The notes under the pieces: model-generated
The model's input: the letters and a program-made list of their open reading frames with translations, nothing else
Databases searched by the model: none
Told to the model about the DNA's origin: nothing
DNA from: Deltaproteobacteria bacterium
GTDB lineage: Bacteria > Desulfobacterota > Syntrophia > Syntrophales > Smithellaceae
Direction of reading: 5' to 3'
NCBI GenBank assembly: GCA_019136325.1
Contig: JAGVUJ010000264.1
Coordinates: 1-5,025 of the forward strand
DNA length: 5,025 bases
Part shown: piece after piece, positions 1 through 5,025 of the stretch
Layout of the letters: every line of letters begins with the position of its first letter
How positions within the stretch are numbered: position 1 is the first letter of the stretch
Translations under genes and position numbers: made by a program

Positions 1-10
1 TGCCGCCTCC

Positions 11-60
11 ATAAAAACCGATAGCCGCGGGACCAAATCCCGCGGCTGTTTTTATTTTAT
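11..60 (+). terminator. Rho-independent terminator of the upstream unit
   Basis: A perfect 10-bp stem (AGCCGCGGGA at 23-32 with TCCCGCGGCT at 38-47) closes a 5-base loop, CCAAA, and is followed by G and a T-rich tract (TTTTTATTTTATT from 49). Bases 11-18 (ATAAAAAC) also pair with 48-55 (GTTTTTAT) across a four-base bulge, so the A-tract and T-tract extend the helix. On the opposite strand a T-tract follows the stem after about five bases, so some leftward termination is possible. It most likely ends a gene lying left of the window and separates it from the pilus operon. Confidence 0.9.
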
Positions 61-76
61 TCGAGCACATAATCAT

Positions 77-105
77 TTGTAATAATTGTCAGAGTATTGT
101 ATGAA
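77..105 (+). promoter_or_regulatory. Weak sigma70-like promoter candidate for the operon
   Basis: TTGTAA at 77-82 (4 of 6 match to TTGACA) and TATGAA at 100-105 (4 of 6 match to TATAAT) are separated by 17 bases, in an AT-rich stretch between the upstream terminator and the first gene. A second arrangement, TTGTCA at 86-91 with TAATTT at 110-115, has an 18-base spacer. Some promoter is expected here because the terminator isolates the operon from upstream transcription, but neither match is strong and AT-rich DNA gives such matches by chance. No sigma54 GG-N10-GC element was found. Confidence 0.3.
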
Positions 106-127
106 TGCCTAATTTATGAATAGAAAT

Positions 128-196
128 CGATAAAAAGGGCAAGCAGCAACATTTATTGGAGTAGGCCCGTTATCGCTTTGTTGCAGAGGCAACAGG
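128..196 (+). promoter_or_regulatory. Structured 5' leader with competing stems, possible attenuator
   Basis: Seen directly: CGATAA (128-133) is complementary to TTATCG (170-175), and GGGC (137-140) to GCCC (165-168), giving a 6+4 bp helix around an internal loop and enclosing 24 bases. The enclosed bases contain GCAACA (146-151). TGTTGC (179-184) can pair either with that copy or with a second GCAACA at 189-194. The two pairings exclude each other, and the second forms a hairpin just before a T-run and the ribosome binding site. This layout resembles a switchable leader (attenuator or riboswitch), but I do not recognise a known riboswitch consensus, including c-di-GMP classes I and II. The function is inferred. 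Confidence 0.35.
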
Positions 197-202
197 CTTT
201 TT
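177..202 (+). terminator. Short hairpin plus T-run before the first gene, possible leader terminator
   Basis: TGTTGC (179-184) and GCAACA (189-194) form a 6-bp stem around AGAG; two G-U pairs (177-178 with 195-196) could extend it to 8 bp. A C and five T (198-202) follow directly, and the ribosome binding site begins at 203. The stem is short and the T-run modest, so it would be a weak terminator at best. It may act as an attenuator or affect access to the adjacent ribosome binding site. Confidence 0.3.
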
Positions 203-208
203 GAGGAG
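203..208 (+). promoter_or_regulatory. Ribosome binding site deciding the TTG start at 215
   Basis: GAGGAG lies six bases before the TTG at 215. The frame is open leftward to a TAA at 131 but has no ATG, GTG or TTG codon between that stop and 215, and the next in-frame ATG (425) lies inside the actin-like fold. This site therefore fixes a TTG start. Confidence 0.85.
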
Positions 209-214
209 CGTTCC

Positions 215-2068
215 TTGGCAAACGCAAAAGAAATCAACTCGACGGAAAAGCTGCTGAAGCTCATTCGCGGCGAAAAACAGCCTTTTCCGGCAGCGCCGGG
301 CGGGGAGCCGAAGACTTCTGTAAAACAAAAGCCTTCCTTGAAAATAAACGTCAATTTTTCCCGTTTATTCAAGGGGAAGAAGCCTTTTCAAGTGGGTGTG
401 GATATCGGGCGCAATGCCGTCACCATGGTCAAAATGACCCGAACCTCCGACGGCAAACCCCTCTTGGCCGATTACCGGATCGTAAAATTTGATGATTCGC
501 TTTCCAGAAAATCTCCTGAATTCATCAACCTGTTCAAATCATCGCTTGCGGCGTTTGCCGGATCGCCGGATGACTGTGATGTCTGGGCGATGATGTCCGC
601 CGCGGAAGTAAATGTTTTTCGCCTGAAAATACCGATTGTTCCCGCAAACCAGATGGAAAACGTCATCTACTGGGCGGCCAAAAAAGAAAATCCCATTGAT
701 GAAAAAGAAGCCTTTTTCGACTATGAAGTTCAGGGGAAAATCAGCGACCAGGGCATACCCAAATATGCCGTTTTGGTCTACAGCGCGCCAAAATCCGAAC
801 CGGAGAAAGTGAAAAATCTGTATTCCTCCATCGGCGTTCGCCTTGCGGGGGTCACCATCGCGCCTTTTGCCACCCAGAATTATTTTCGCACCCAGTGGAT
901 TCCGGCGGTTGAAGGAGCGCATGCCTGCATTTATATCGGCCATGAATTTTCCAGGATTGACATCTACCGGAAAAATGACCTGGTGATGACGCGGGGCATC
1001 AAGACGAGCATCAGCAGCATGATGGAGGCCATCGACGAAGCCATCGCGGAAGCGCCGCCGGGCGCCAGGGAAGACCAGGAGCGAGCCAAAGCCTTGTTGA
1101 ACGAAATTTCCGCCGATCCGGAAAAATGGATGAAAGAAGACGGCGTCAACTGGGCCGAAACCGGGATTCTGGAAATGACGACGCCGGCACTGGAGCGACT
1201 GCTTCGCCAGATTGAAAGAACGATGGAATACTACGCCACCTCCGTCGGTTTTGAAAAGGTGGAAAAAGTCTATCTTTCTTCGGCCGCGAGCGTTTTTTAC
1301 TATCCGCTGCTTCATTACTTGAAGGAACAGATCGGTCCCGTCAGCGAATTTTTCGATCCTTTCGCAGACAGACCGATCAAAGCGTCCGGCAAACTTTCGT
1401 CTCTGGCGCAAAGGGCTTCCATGATTCCGGCCATCGGGCTTGCCCTGTCGGACATCAAACACACGCCGAACGCCATTTTCACCTACGTTAAGAAAAAGCA
1501 GGAACAGAGCCGCAAGAGGATCAACCACGGCGTTTTCTCCGCGTTTGCGGCCGGGTTGTCCATTTGCCTCATTGTCATTTTTTTGCAGGCCGGCCAGGGA
1601 AAACAGCTGAACCATCAGAGAGGAAAACTGGAAAAAGAGCTGTTGCTGTTCAGTCCGAAGTTGTCTAAGGATAAAATCGCAAAAATGGCTCAGGAAATGA
1701 AACTGCGCAACCAGCACAACCAGCGCTATTCGCAAAAATACAAAGGGCTGGCGCTGATTGGAGAATTGTCCTTTTTGACGCCGGAGACTGTTCGGCTGAC
1801 CCAGGTGCGCATGTCCCTGCCGGCTTCGGGCGCCGCCGGGCTGAAAACCGGGGAGGCCGGAAAGGACGCGGTTTCGAAAGAAACGCTTGTCCTTCAGGGC
1901 GTCGTTTTGGGTTCGCGCAGCGCGCTGGACGTGCAGTTGGCGCAGTATGTCATGAAACTGGAAAATTCACCCATGCTGCAGGGTGTGGTTCTGCAAAAAA
2001 GCAGCGTCGCAAATTTCGGGAAGAGCGAGGTCCTGCAGTTTGTGATCAACGCGAAGATAGGGCCGTGA
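215..2068 (+). CDS. PilM-PilN fusion (MshI-like) pilus/secretion inner-membrane assembly protein
   Basis: A 617-residue protein joining a cytoplasmic actin-like PilM module to a PilN module. After a polar leader of about 56 residues, FQVGVDIGRNAVTMVKM (58-74) is the first phosphate-type motif of the PilM/actin fold. Residues 120-260 carry the usual PilM pattern (VFRLKIPIVPANQMENVIYW at 134-153; RIDIYRKNDLVMTRGI at 247-262), and 325-382 resemble its C-terminal part (VYLSSAASVFYYPLL at 352-366). One membrane helix (about 438-458) is followed by a charged, probably coiled-coil stretch (460-505) and a PilN-like periplasmic domain (510-617) with LTPETVRLTQVRMS and LVLQGVVLGSRSALD. In classical type IV pili PilM and PilN are separate and PilM binds the PilN cytoplasmic tail; fusion makes the link covalent. 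The usual Asp of the second phosphate motif appears as Tyr240, and the Gly-rich adenosine motif reads SSAAS, so ATP binding may be lost. It starts at TTG and its stop overlaps the next gene. The family call is strong; pilus versus secretion role is uncertain. Confidence 0.88.
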   Translation: MANAKEINSTEKLLKLIRGEKQPFPAAPGGEPKTSVKQKPSLKINVNFSRLFKGKKPFQVGVDIGRNAVTMVKMTRTSDGKPLLADYRIVKFDDSLSRKSPEFINLFKSSLAAFAGSPDDCDVWAMMSAAEVNVFRLKIPIVPANQMENVIYWAAKKENPIDEKEAFFDYEVQGKISDQGIPKYAVLVYSAPKSEPEKVKNLYSSIGVRLAGVTIAPFATQNYFRTQWIPAVEGAHACIYIGHEFSRIDIYRKNDLVMTRGIKTSISSMMEAIDEAIAEAPPGAREDQERAKALLNEISADPEKWMKEDGVNWAETGILEMTTPALERLLRQIERTMEYYATSVGFEKVEKVYLSSAASVFYYPLLHYLKEQIGPVSEFFDPFADRPIKASGKLSSLAQRASMIPAIGLALSDIKHTPNAIFTYVKKKQEQSRKRINHGVFSAFAAGLSICLIVIFLQAGQGKQLNHQRGKLEKELLLFSPKLSKDKIAKMAQEMKLRNQHNQRYSQKYKGLALIGELSFLTPETVRLTQVRMSLPASGAAGLKTGEAGKDAVSKETLVLQGVVLGSRSALDVQLAQYVMKLENSPMLQGVVLQKSSVANFGKSEVLQFVINAKIGP

Positions 2069-2607
2069 TGATTCAGAAAATATTGGAGAAAATTCCATCC
2101 AAAGACGTTGGATACATGATCATCTGCGGCGGAATTCTTCTTCTGGTGATTTTGCTGGGGATCGTTCCCCTGCATCAATACAACGTCAAGCGTTCGGAGG
2201 CTGTGGAAAGCCTTCAGGGGCAAATTGACGAGCAGAAGGAACTGCGGCAGATGCACCAGTTGATCAGCCAGGCCTCGTTGGCAAAAGACGACCGTATGCT
2301 TCCGAACCCGGCAAAAACAAAACTGTCGCGTCAGGACATGGACGAATTTCAGGATTCTTTCCGGGCGGAGGCGGCGAAGTCCGGCATCAACATCCTTTCC
2401 CTCATTCCGGATGTGAAAACCATGGCCGGCGGTTCGCAAAGCCTTCTTTATACGGCCATGCTGAAAGGAGAGTTTGCCGGTTTCCGGAAATTGATGATTG
2501 GATTGGGCTCGCTTCCCTACATCGACCGGATCGAGGAGATCAATCTGGAGCAAAGCAGCGACGCGATGGATTTTGAATTGAAGATATGGGTGGCCCTGGC
2601 CGAATAG
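2068..2607 (+). CDS. PilO/MshJ-like inner-membrane assembly protein
   Basis: A bitopic protein of 179 residues: short cytoplasmic N-terminus, one membrane helix (about 14-35, YMIICGGILLLVILLGIVPL), a coiled-coil segment (about 38-68, rich in E, Q, K and L), then a periplasmic ferredoxin-like domain (about 90-178) with the PilO pattern GEFAGFRKLMIGLGSLPYID and FELKIWVAL. PilO-family proteins pair with PilN through their coiled coils and periplasmic domains and help couple the cytoplasmic motor to the secretin. The ATG at 2068 overlaps the upstream TGA by one base, and a weak AGGG (2059-2062) sits five bases before it. A GTG at 2065 would add one residue but leaves only two bases to that site. 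The overlap suggests translational coupling. Length is close to the usual PilO/MshJ size. Sequence conservation in this family is low, so the call leans on architecture and gene order. Confidence 0.82.
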   Translation: MIQKILEKIPSKDVGYMIICGGILLLVILLGIVPLHQYNVKRSEAVESLQGQIDEQKELRQMHQLISQASLAKDDRMLPNPAKTKLSRQDMDEFQDSFRAEAAKSGINILSLIPDVKTMAGGSQSLLYTAMLKGEFAGFRKLMIGLGSLPYIDRIEEINLEQSSDAMDFELKIWVALAE

Positions 2608-2622
2608 ACGGATGCGGGAAAA

Positions 2623-3117
2623 ATGAAGAATCTCAACAAAAGACAAATCATCATTCTGGCGATTACGGCCATTGCCGTTCTGTACGCCGGCTATGAGCTC
2701 TTGATTGCCGGTCCCGCCGCCAAAAAGGCAGGGAAGGCCGCCGCGCCGGTAGAAGAAAAAGCTGTCCTTGCCGGGTTGACCGGTGATATCCTCTCGAACA
2801 AGGCAACCGCGGCCGACGTTTATGTGGCCAAAAGGGCGGAGGAAGAGTGGAGCAAAAATCCTTTTTGGGACAAGGCGTCCTACCGCGCGTTTGCCAGAAA
2901 AGAAGAAGGAAAATCTGCACCGGAGGGCCCAAAAATCGTATATTCCGGTTATATTGAAACGGGGAACAAGAAAATGGCGGTCATCAACGGGTGGGAATAC
3001 GAAGCAGGGCAGGCTCTCGAGGTCGAGGGATATCTCTTGAAAAAAGTGACGCCTTCGCGCGTTTTGATCATCAACCGCACCACGGGCGGCGAAACCTATG
3101 TGCCGATACAGGAATAA
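2623..3117 (+). CDS. PilP/MshK/GspC-like periplasmic protein with membrane anchor
   Basis: A 164-residue protein with an N-terminal membrane helix (about 8-29, IIILAITAIAVLYAGYELLI), an Ala/Lys-rich linker, a variable stretch with WSKNPFWDKASYRAF (76-90), and a C-terminal small beta domain (about 104-162). That domain carries IVYSGYIETGNKKMAVINGW and GYLLKKVTPSRVLII, the pattern of the homology region of PilP, GspC and related proteins (a short residue run, then INGxxYxxG, then a lysine/valine-rich strand). In this superfamily the domain docks on the secretin N0 region and links inner-membrane and outer-membrane parts. Classical PilP is a lipoprotein; no lipobox Cys is present here, so it is probably anchored by an uncleaved helix, as in GspC and MshK. 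It lies 15 bases after the PilO-like gene, with only a weak GCGGGA-type ribosome site, and directly precedes the secretin, as expected for its partner. Assignment rests on domain pattern plus position. Confidence 0.78.
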   Translation: MKNLNKRQIIILAITAIAVLYAGYELLIAGPAAKKAGKAAAPVEEKAVLAGLTGDILSNKATAADVYVAKRAEEEWSKNPFWDKASYRAFARKEEGKSAPEGPKIVYSGYIETGNKKMAVINGWEYEAGQALEVEGYLLKKVTPSRVLIINRTTGGETYVPIQE

Positions 3118-3148
3118 TAAGTGCGAAGCTCTGAGAAAGCGAATATAC

Positions 3149-3154
3149 AGGAGG
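3149..3154 (+). promoter_or_regulatory. Strong ribosome binding site deciding the secretin TTG start
   Basis: AGGAGG lies eight bases before the in-frame TTG at 3163. The longer reading from GTG at 3121 has only AGGA (3110-3113) seven bases upstream, and it would put a 14-residue polar extension (MRSSEKANIQEVEA) before a well-formed lipoprotein signal peptide. The TTG is therefore preferred. Confidence 0.8.
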
Positions 3155-3162
3155 TTGAGGCC

Positions 3163-4881
3163 TTGACCTTAAACAGAAATCATAAAAAAGCATGGCGGCT
3201 GGCAACAGGCTTTCTGGTGCTGATATTCCTTATCGGCTGCGCGGGGGAGCTGAAAAGCAAAAAGAAAGACCCATTTTTTGAAAAATGGGACACGATGGCG
3301 GAGACTTCCCGCGGATACTCTCCAGCGGACCGGCAGAAAGCCATAACCCTTCCGCCGTCCCCCGACAAAAAAACGCAGCTCTCCACCCTGATGGGAGATA
3401 AATCCCAAAAGCTTCCGACCAAACCGATCAATCTGACCATGCGGCAGGCGGATCTCAAGGCGGTGCTGAGGGCTATGGCCAAGGCCGTCAATTACAATAT
3501 CTTGATTAAAAATGACCTGAAAGGCGACGTGAATGTCGATTTCCGTGACGTCCCCTGGGATCAGGCCTTTAACGGGCTTTTGAAGACCCACGGGTTGACC
3601 TACGTGTGGGAAGGCAGCATTATTCGTGTGATGACGATCGAAGACATCGAACACGAAATTAAACAAAAAGCTCAGATGAGGGAAGTTCAATTGCTTGATC
3701 CGTTGATCACAATCGTTGTTCCCATCGATTACGCCATTGATGATGAAGTACCTGCCAGTAATATCTCTAAATCATCTGGTTCGTCGGGTTCATCTGGCTC
3801 GTCCGGCTCATCGGGTTCTTCGGGTTCGTCTGTTTCGATAAATCCTAAAACCAATAAGGGAAAGATTCTTAAGGAGAATATTGAATCATTGCTTTCAAAA
3901 TCAAAAGAGGGACAGCGTGGTTCAGTTCTGTTGGATCCAAACAGCAACTCCTTGATCATTTCGGCCATCGAGCAAGACATTATCAAAATTCAAAAGGTTC
4001 TTGATATCATAGACAAGCCGAGGTCTCAGATATTAATCAAAGCCAATATCGTGGAAACATCAAAAAGTGTTGCCCGCGATCTGGGTATAAAATGGGGAGG
4101 ATACAGCAGAGGAAACCTTGGTGGCAATGAAAGTCTTATTATGACAGGCGGCAAAGGCGTTCCGACGGGCGGCATCGGCGGTCAGGGATTCGGAGTAAAC
4201 TTTCCGGCCGGCAGCGCAGGTGCGGGAATGCTGAATGCTGCAACCGGTCCTCTCGGCACTCTTGGCTTGATGTTTGGCGTCATTGGCGGAAATTTACTGG
4301 AAATGGAATTGCAGGCTTTGCAGGAGGACAGCAAACTGAACATTCTGTCCAGCCCCTCCATTACGACACTGGATAATATGACGGCCTATACGGAAAATGG
4401 CGAAAGAGTTCCCTACGTCACCCAGTCAAGCGGCAGCTCTGTTCAAAACCCAACCTATGAAACAAAATTTGAAGACGTCGTTTTACGGCTTGAAATTACA
4501 CCCCATGTCATCGACGGTAAAAGTCTGAAAATGAAGATAGCCGTGAAAAAAGATGAAGTGGATGATTCGCGGCAATCCAAGATGGGAGATCCTTACATTA
4601 TCAAGAAGACGACGGAGACCGTCTTGATTGTGCGGGATGGAGAAACCATCGTGATTTCCGGATTGACCAAGCAGCGCCAGATGACCGGCGATTCGGGCTG
4701 GCCGGGTCTGAAAGACATTCCGGTTTTGGGATGGGCCTTCAAAGCCGACACCCGTTCCGAAGGGATGGAAGAAGTGCTGATTTTTATCACGCCGAATATT
4801 CTGAAAGTTGCGGGCGCCGATGAGAAGTTTTCCGCGGACCTTCAGGGAAAACCGGTTTCCGGGCAGAAAGGCGCCAACTAG
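3163..4881 (+). CDS. Lipoprotein secretin, PilQ/MshL type outer-membrane channel
   Basis: A 572-residue secretin read from TTG (586 if GTG at 3121 were used). The N-terminus is a lipoprotein signal: basic NRNHKKAWR, a hydrophobic run, then lipobox LIGC with Cys26. A secretin/TonB short N domain (about 89-158) contains LTMRQADLKAVLRAMAKAVN and DVPWDQAFNGLL. An N1 ring-building domain (about 181-286) is interrupted by a Ser-Ser-Gly repeat (204-224) and ends in LLDPNSNSLIISA and KVLDIIDKPRSQILIKANI. The gate region is Gly-rich (about 325-375), and the C-terminal beta-barrel core includes LNILSSPSITTLDN and the secretin signature around GDSGWPGLKDIPVLGWAF (509-526), ending at VLIFITPNIL. Only a short tail follows, with no obvious pilotin-binding domain, which fits a self-anchored lipoprotein. 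Secretins form multimeric outer-membrane channels for pili or secreted proteins. It follows the PilP-like gene and precedes an ExeA-like ATPase, the MshL context. The secretin call is near certain; MshL rather than PilQ or GspD is likely from the neighbours. Confidence 0.93.
   Translation: MTLNRNHKKAWRLATGFLVLIFLIGCAGELKSKKKDPFFEKWDTMAETSRGYSPADRQKAITLPPSPDKKTQLSTLMGDKSQKLPTKPINLTMRQADLKAVLRAMAKAVNYNILIKNDLKGDVNVDFRDVPWDQAFNGLLKTHGLTYVWEGSIIRVMTIEDIEHEIKQKAQMREVQLLDPLITIVVPIDYAIDDEVPASNISKSSGSSGSSGSSGSSGSSGSSVSINPKTNKGKILKENIESLLSKSKEGQRGSVLLDPNSNSLIISAIEQDIIKIQKVLDIIDKPRSQILIKANIVETSKSVARDLGIKWGGYSRGNLGGNESLIMTGGKGVPTGGIGGQGFGVNFPAGSAGAGMLNAATGPLGTLGLMFGVIGGNLLEMELQALQEDSKLNILSSPSITTLDNMTAYTENGERVPYVTQSSGSSVQNPTYETKFEDVVLRLEITPHVIDGKSLKMKIAVKKDEVDDSRQSKMGDPYIIKKTTETVLIVRDGETIVISGLTKQRQMTGDSGWPGLKDIPVLGWAFKADTRSEGMEEVLIFITPNILKVAGADEKFSADLQGKPVSGQKGAN
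3772..3834 (+). repeat. Seven 9-base units encoding a Ser-Ser-Gly repeat in the secretin
   Basis: Six in-frame Ser-Ser-Gly units and a seventh, Ser-Ser-Val, sit inside the N1 domain of the secretin. No two 9-base units are identical; they differ mainly at third codon positions (for example TCATCTGGT, TCGTCGGGT, TCGTCCGGC). This points to an old tract kept at protein level rather than a fresh slippage expansion. The segment is a flexible, low-complexity loop. Confidence 0.95.
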
Positions 4882-4885
4882 AGAG

Positions 4886-4890
4886 AGGAG
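4886..4890 (+). promoter_or_regulatory. Ribosome binding site for the ExeA-like ATPase gene
   Basis: AGGAG lies six bases before the GTG at 4897, within the 15-base gap after the secretin stop. It supports GTG as the start of the last gene and its co-transcription with the secretin. Confidence 0.8.
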
Positions 4891-4896
4891 CCGGGA

Positions 4897-5025
4897 GTGG
4901 ATTATTTCAACCTTCTTGATTTCAGCAAGGAACCTTTTTCCAATTCGCCGGAACCGGAATTTCTTTTCGCGGCGCCGCAATACGATACCTGCCTTCAGAT
5001 GCTGGAGATGTCCGTTCGTCTGAAG
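4897..5025 (+). CDS. ExeA/MshM-type AAA ATPase, N-terminal fragment cut by window end
   Basis: Only the first 43 codons are present and the frame is still open at the window edge. The N-terminus MDYFNLLDFSKEPFSNSPEP followed by EFLFAAPQYDTCLQMLEMSVRLK matches the family-typical opening of ExeA/MshM/GspA-like ATPases (aromatic-rich start, EPFS.SPDP..LF, then a helix before the Walker A loop). The Walker motifs would lie beyond the window. Family members sit in the inner membrane or cytoplasm and help secretin assembly or passage through peptidoglycan; MshM follows MshL in MSHA operons. The gene begins 15 bases after the secretin stop with a good ribosome site, so it belongs to the same operon. 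The call rests on a short segment but one that is distinctive for the family. Confidence 0.8.
   Translation, partial: MDYFNLLDFSKEPFSNSPEPEFLFAAPQYDTCLQMLEMSVRLK

Noticed and set aside
116..133. Five-codon ATG open frame (MNRNR) in the leader, possible leader peptide
   Set aside because: No Shine-Dalgarno site precedes it and it has no run of regulatory codons; such tiny frames are expected by chance.
150..180. Sigma54 promoter before the operon
   Set aside because: GG dinucleotides are present at 158-159 and 164-165, but no GC lies ten bases further on and the wider consensus is missing.
128..196. c-di-GMP class I (GEMM) or class II riboswitch
   Set aside because: The leader lacks the conserved GEMM segments and tetraloop-receptor pattern and does not match the class II pseudoknot as I know it; only an unrecognised structured leader can be supported.
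109..372. 87-codon minus-strand open frame over the leader and gene start
   Set aside because: It overlaps the N-terminus of the fusion gene antisense, has no family pattern, and would cover the leader structures.
539..1735. 398-codon open frame on the minus strand inside the PilM-PilN gene
   Set aside because: It lies wholly antisense to a well-supported gene, its translation is rich in Arg, Phe and His without recognisable domain pattern, and it is best explained as a shadow of the codon bias of the + strand gene.
1894..2646. 250-codon minus-strand open frame across the fusion gene end and the PilO-like gene
   Set aside because: It spans the junction of two supported + strand genes, has no recognisable motif, and no ribosome site or promoter supports it.
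4808..5023. 71-codon + strand open frame overlapping the secretin end and the ATPase start
   Set aside because: It is out of frame with both supported genes and Arg-rich in the manner of a frameshift shadow; the GTG frame at 4897 has a clear family match and ribosome site.

Overview
The window holds most of an envelope-spanning assembly operon of the type IV pilus / MSHA pilus / type II secretion superfamily, all on the + strand. The order is a PilM-PilN fusion (MshI-like), a PilO/MshJ-like protein, a PilP/MshK/GspC-like protein, a lipoprotein secretin (PilQ/MshL-like), and the first 43 codons of an ExeA/MshM-type ATPase. A secretin followed directly by an ExeA-family protein matches the mshI-J-K-L-M order of MSHA biogenesis better than the classical pilMNOPQ operon. 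The lipoprotein secretin, inner-membrane bitopic proteins and periplasmic domains indicate a diderm bacterium. Moderate GC, use of TTG and GTG starts with strong Shine-Dalgarno sites, and this gene order suggest a Desulfobacterota (deltaproteobacteria-like) host, but that is an inference from general knowledge and not a proven assignment.

Layout. Bases 1-60 hold a strong intrinsic terminator closing an upstream unit that lies outside the window. Bases 61-214 have no convincing gene. They contain a weak sigma70-like promoter candidate and a leader with several competing complementary segments, ending in a small hairpin with five T just before the first ribosome binding site. Four complete genes follow, with a 1-4 base overlap, a 15-base gap and a gap of 3 or 45 bases (depending on the secretin start), then a fifth, truncated gene 15 bases further on. 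This tight packing implies one transcript.

How the genes work together. By family knowledge, the PilM-like cytoplasmic domain, the PilN/PilO bitopic pair and the PilP-like protein form the inner-membrane alignment complex. Its periplasmic part contacts the N domains of the secretin, which forms the outer-membrane channel for a pilus or pseudopilus. The ExeA-like ATPase probably helps secretin assembly or peptidoglycan passage. The motor ATPase, platform protein and pilins are not in the window and would be expected downstream.

The points most worth a second look are the leader with mutually exclusive pairings, the PilM-PilN fusion with apparently eroded nucleotide-binding motifs, and a seven-unit Ser-Ser-Gly repeat in an AT-rich part of the secretin N1 region. 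I saw no mobile element, CRISPR array, tRNA or rRNA, and nothing that amounts to a clearly new system; the operon is a variant of a known machine.
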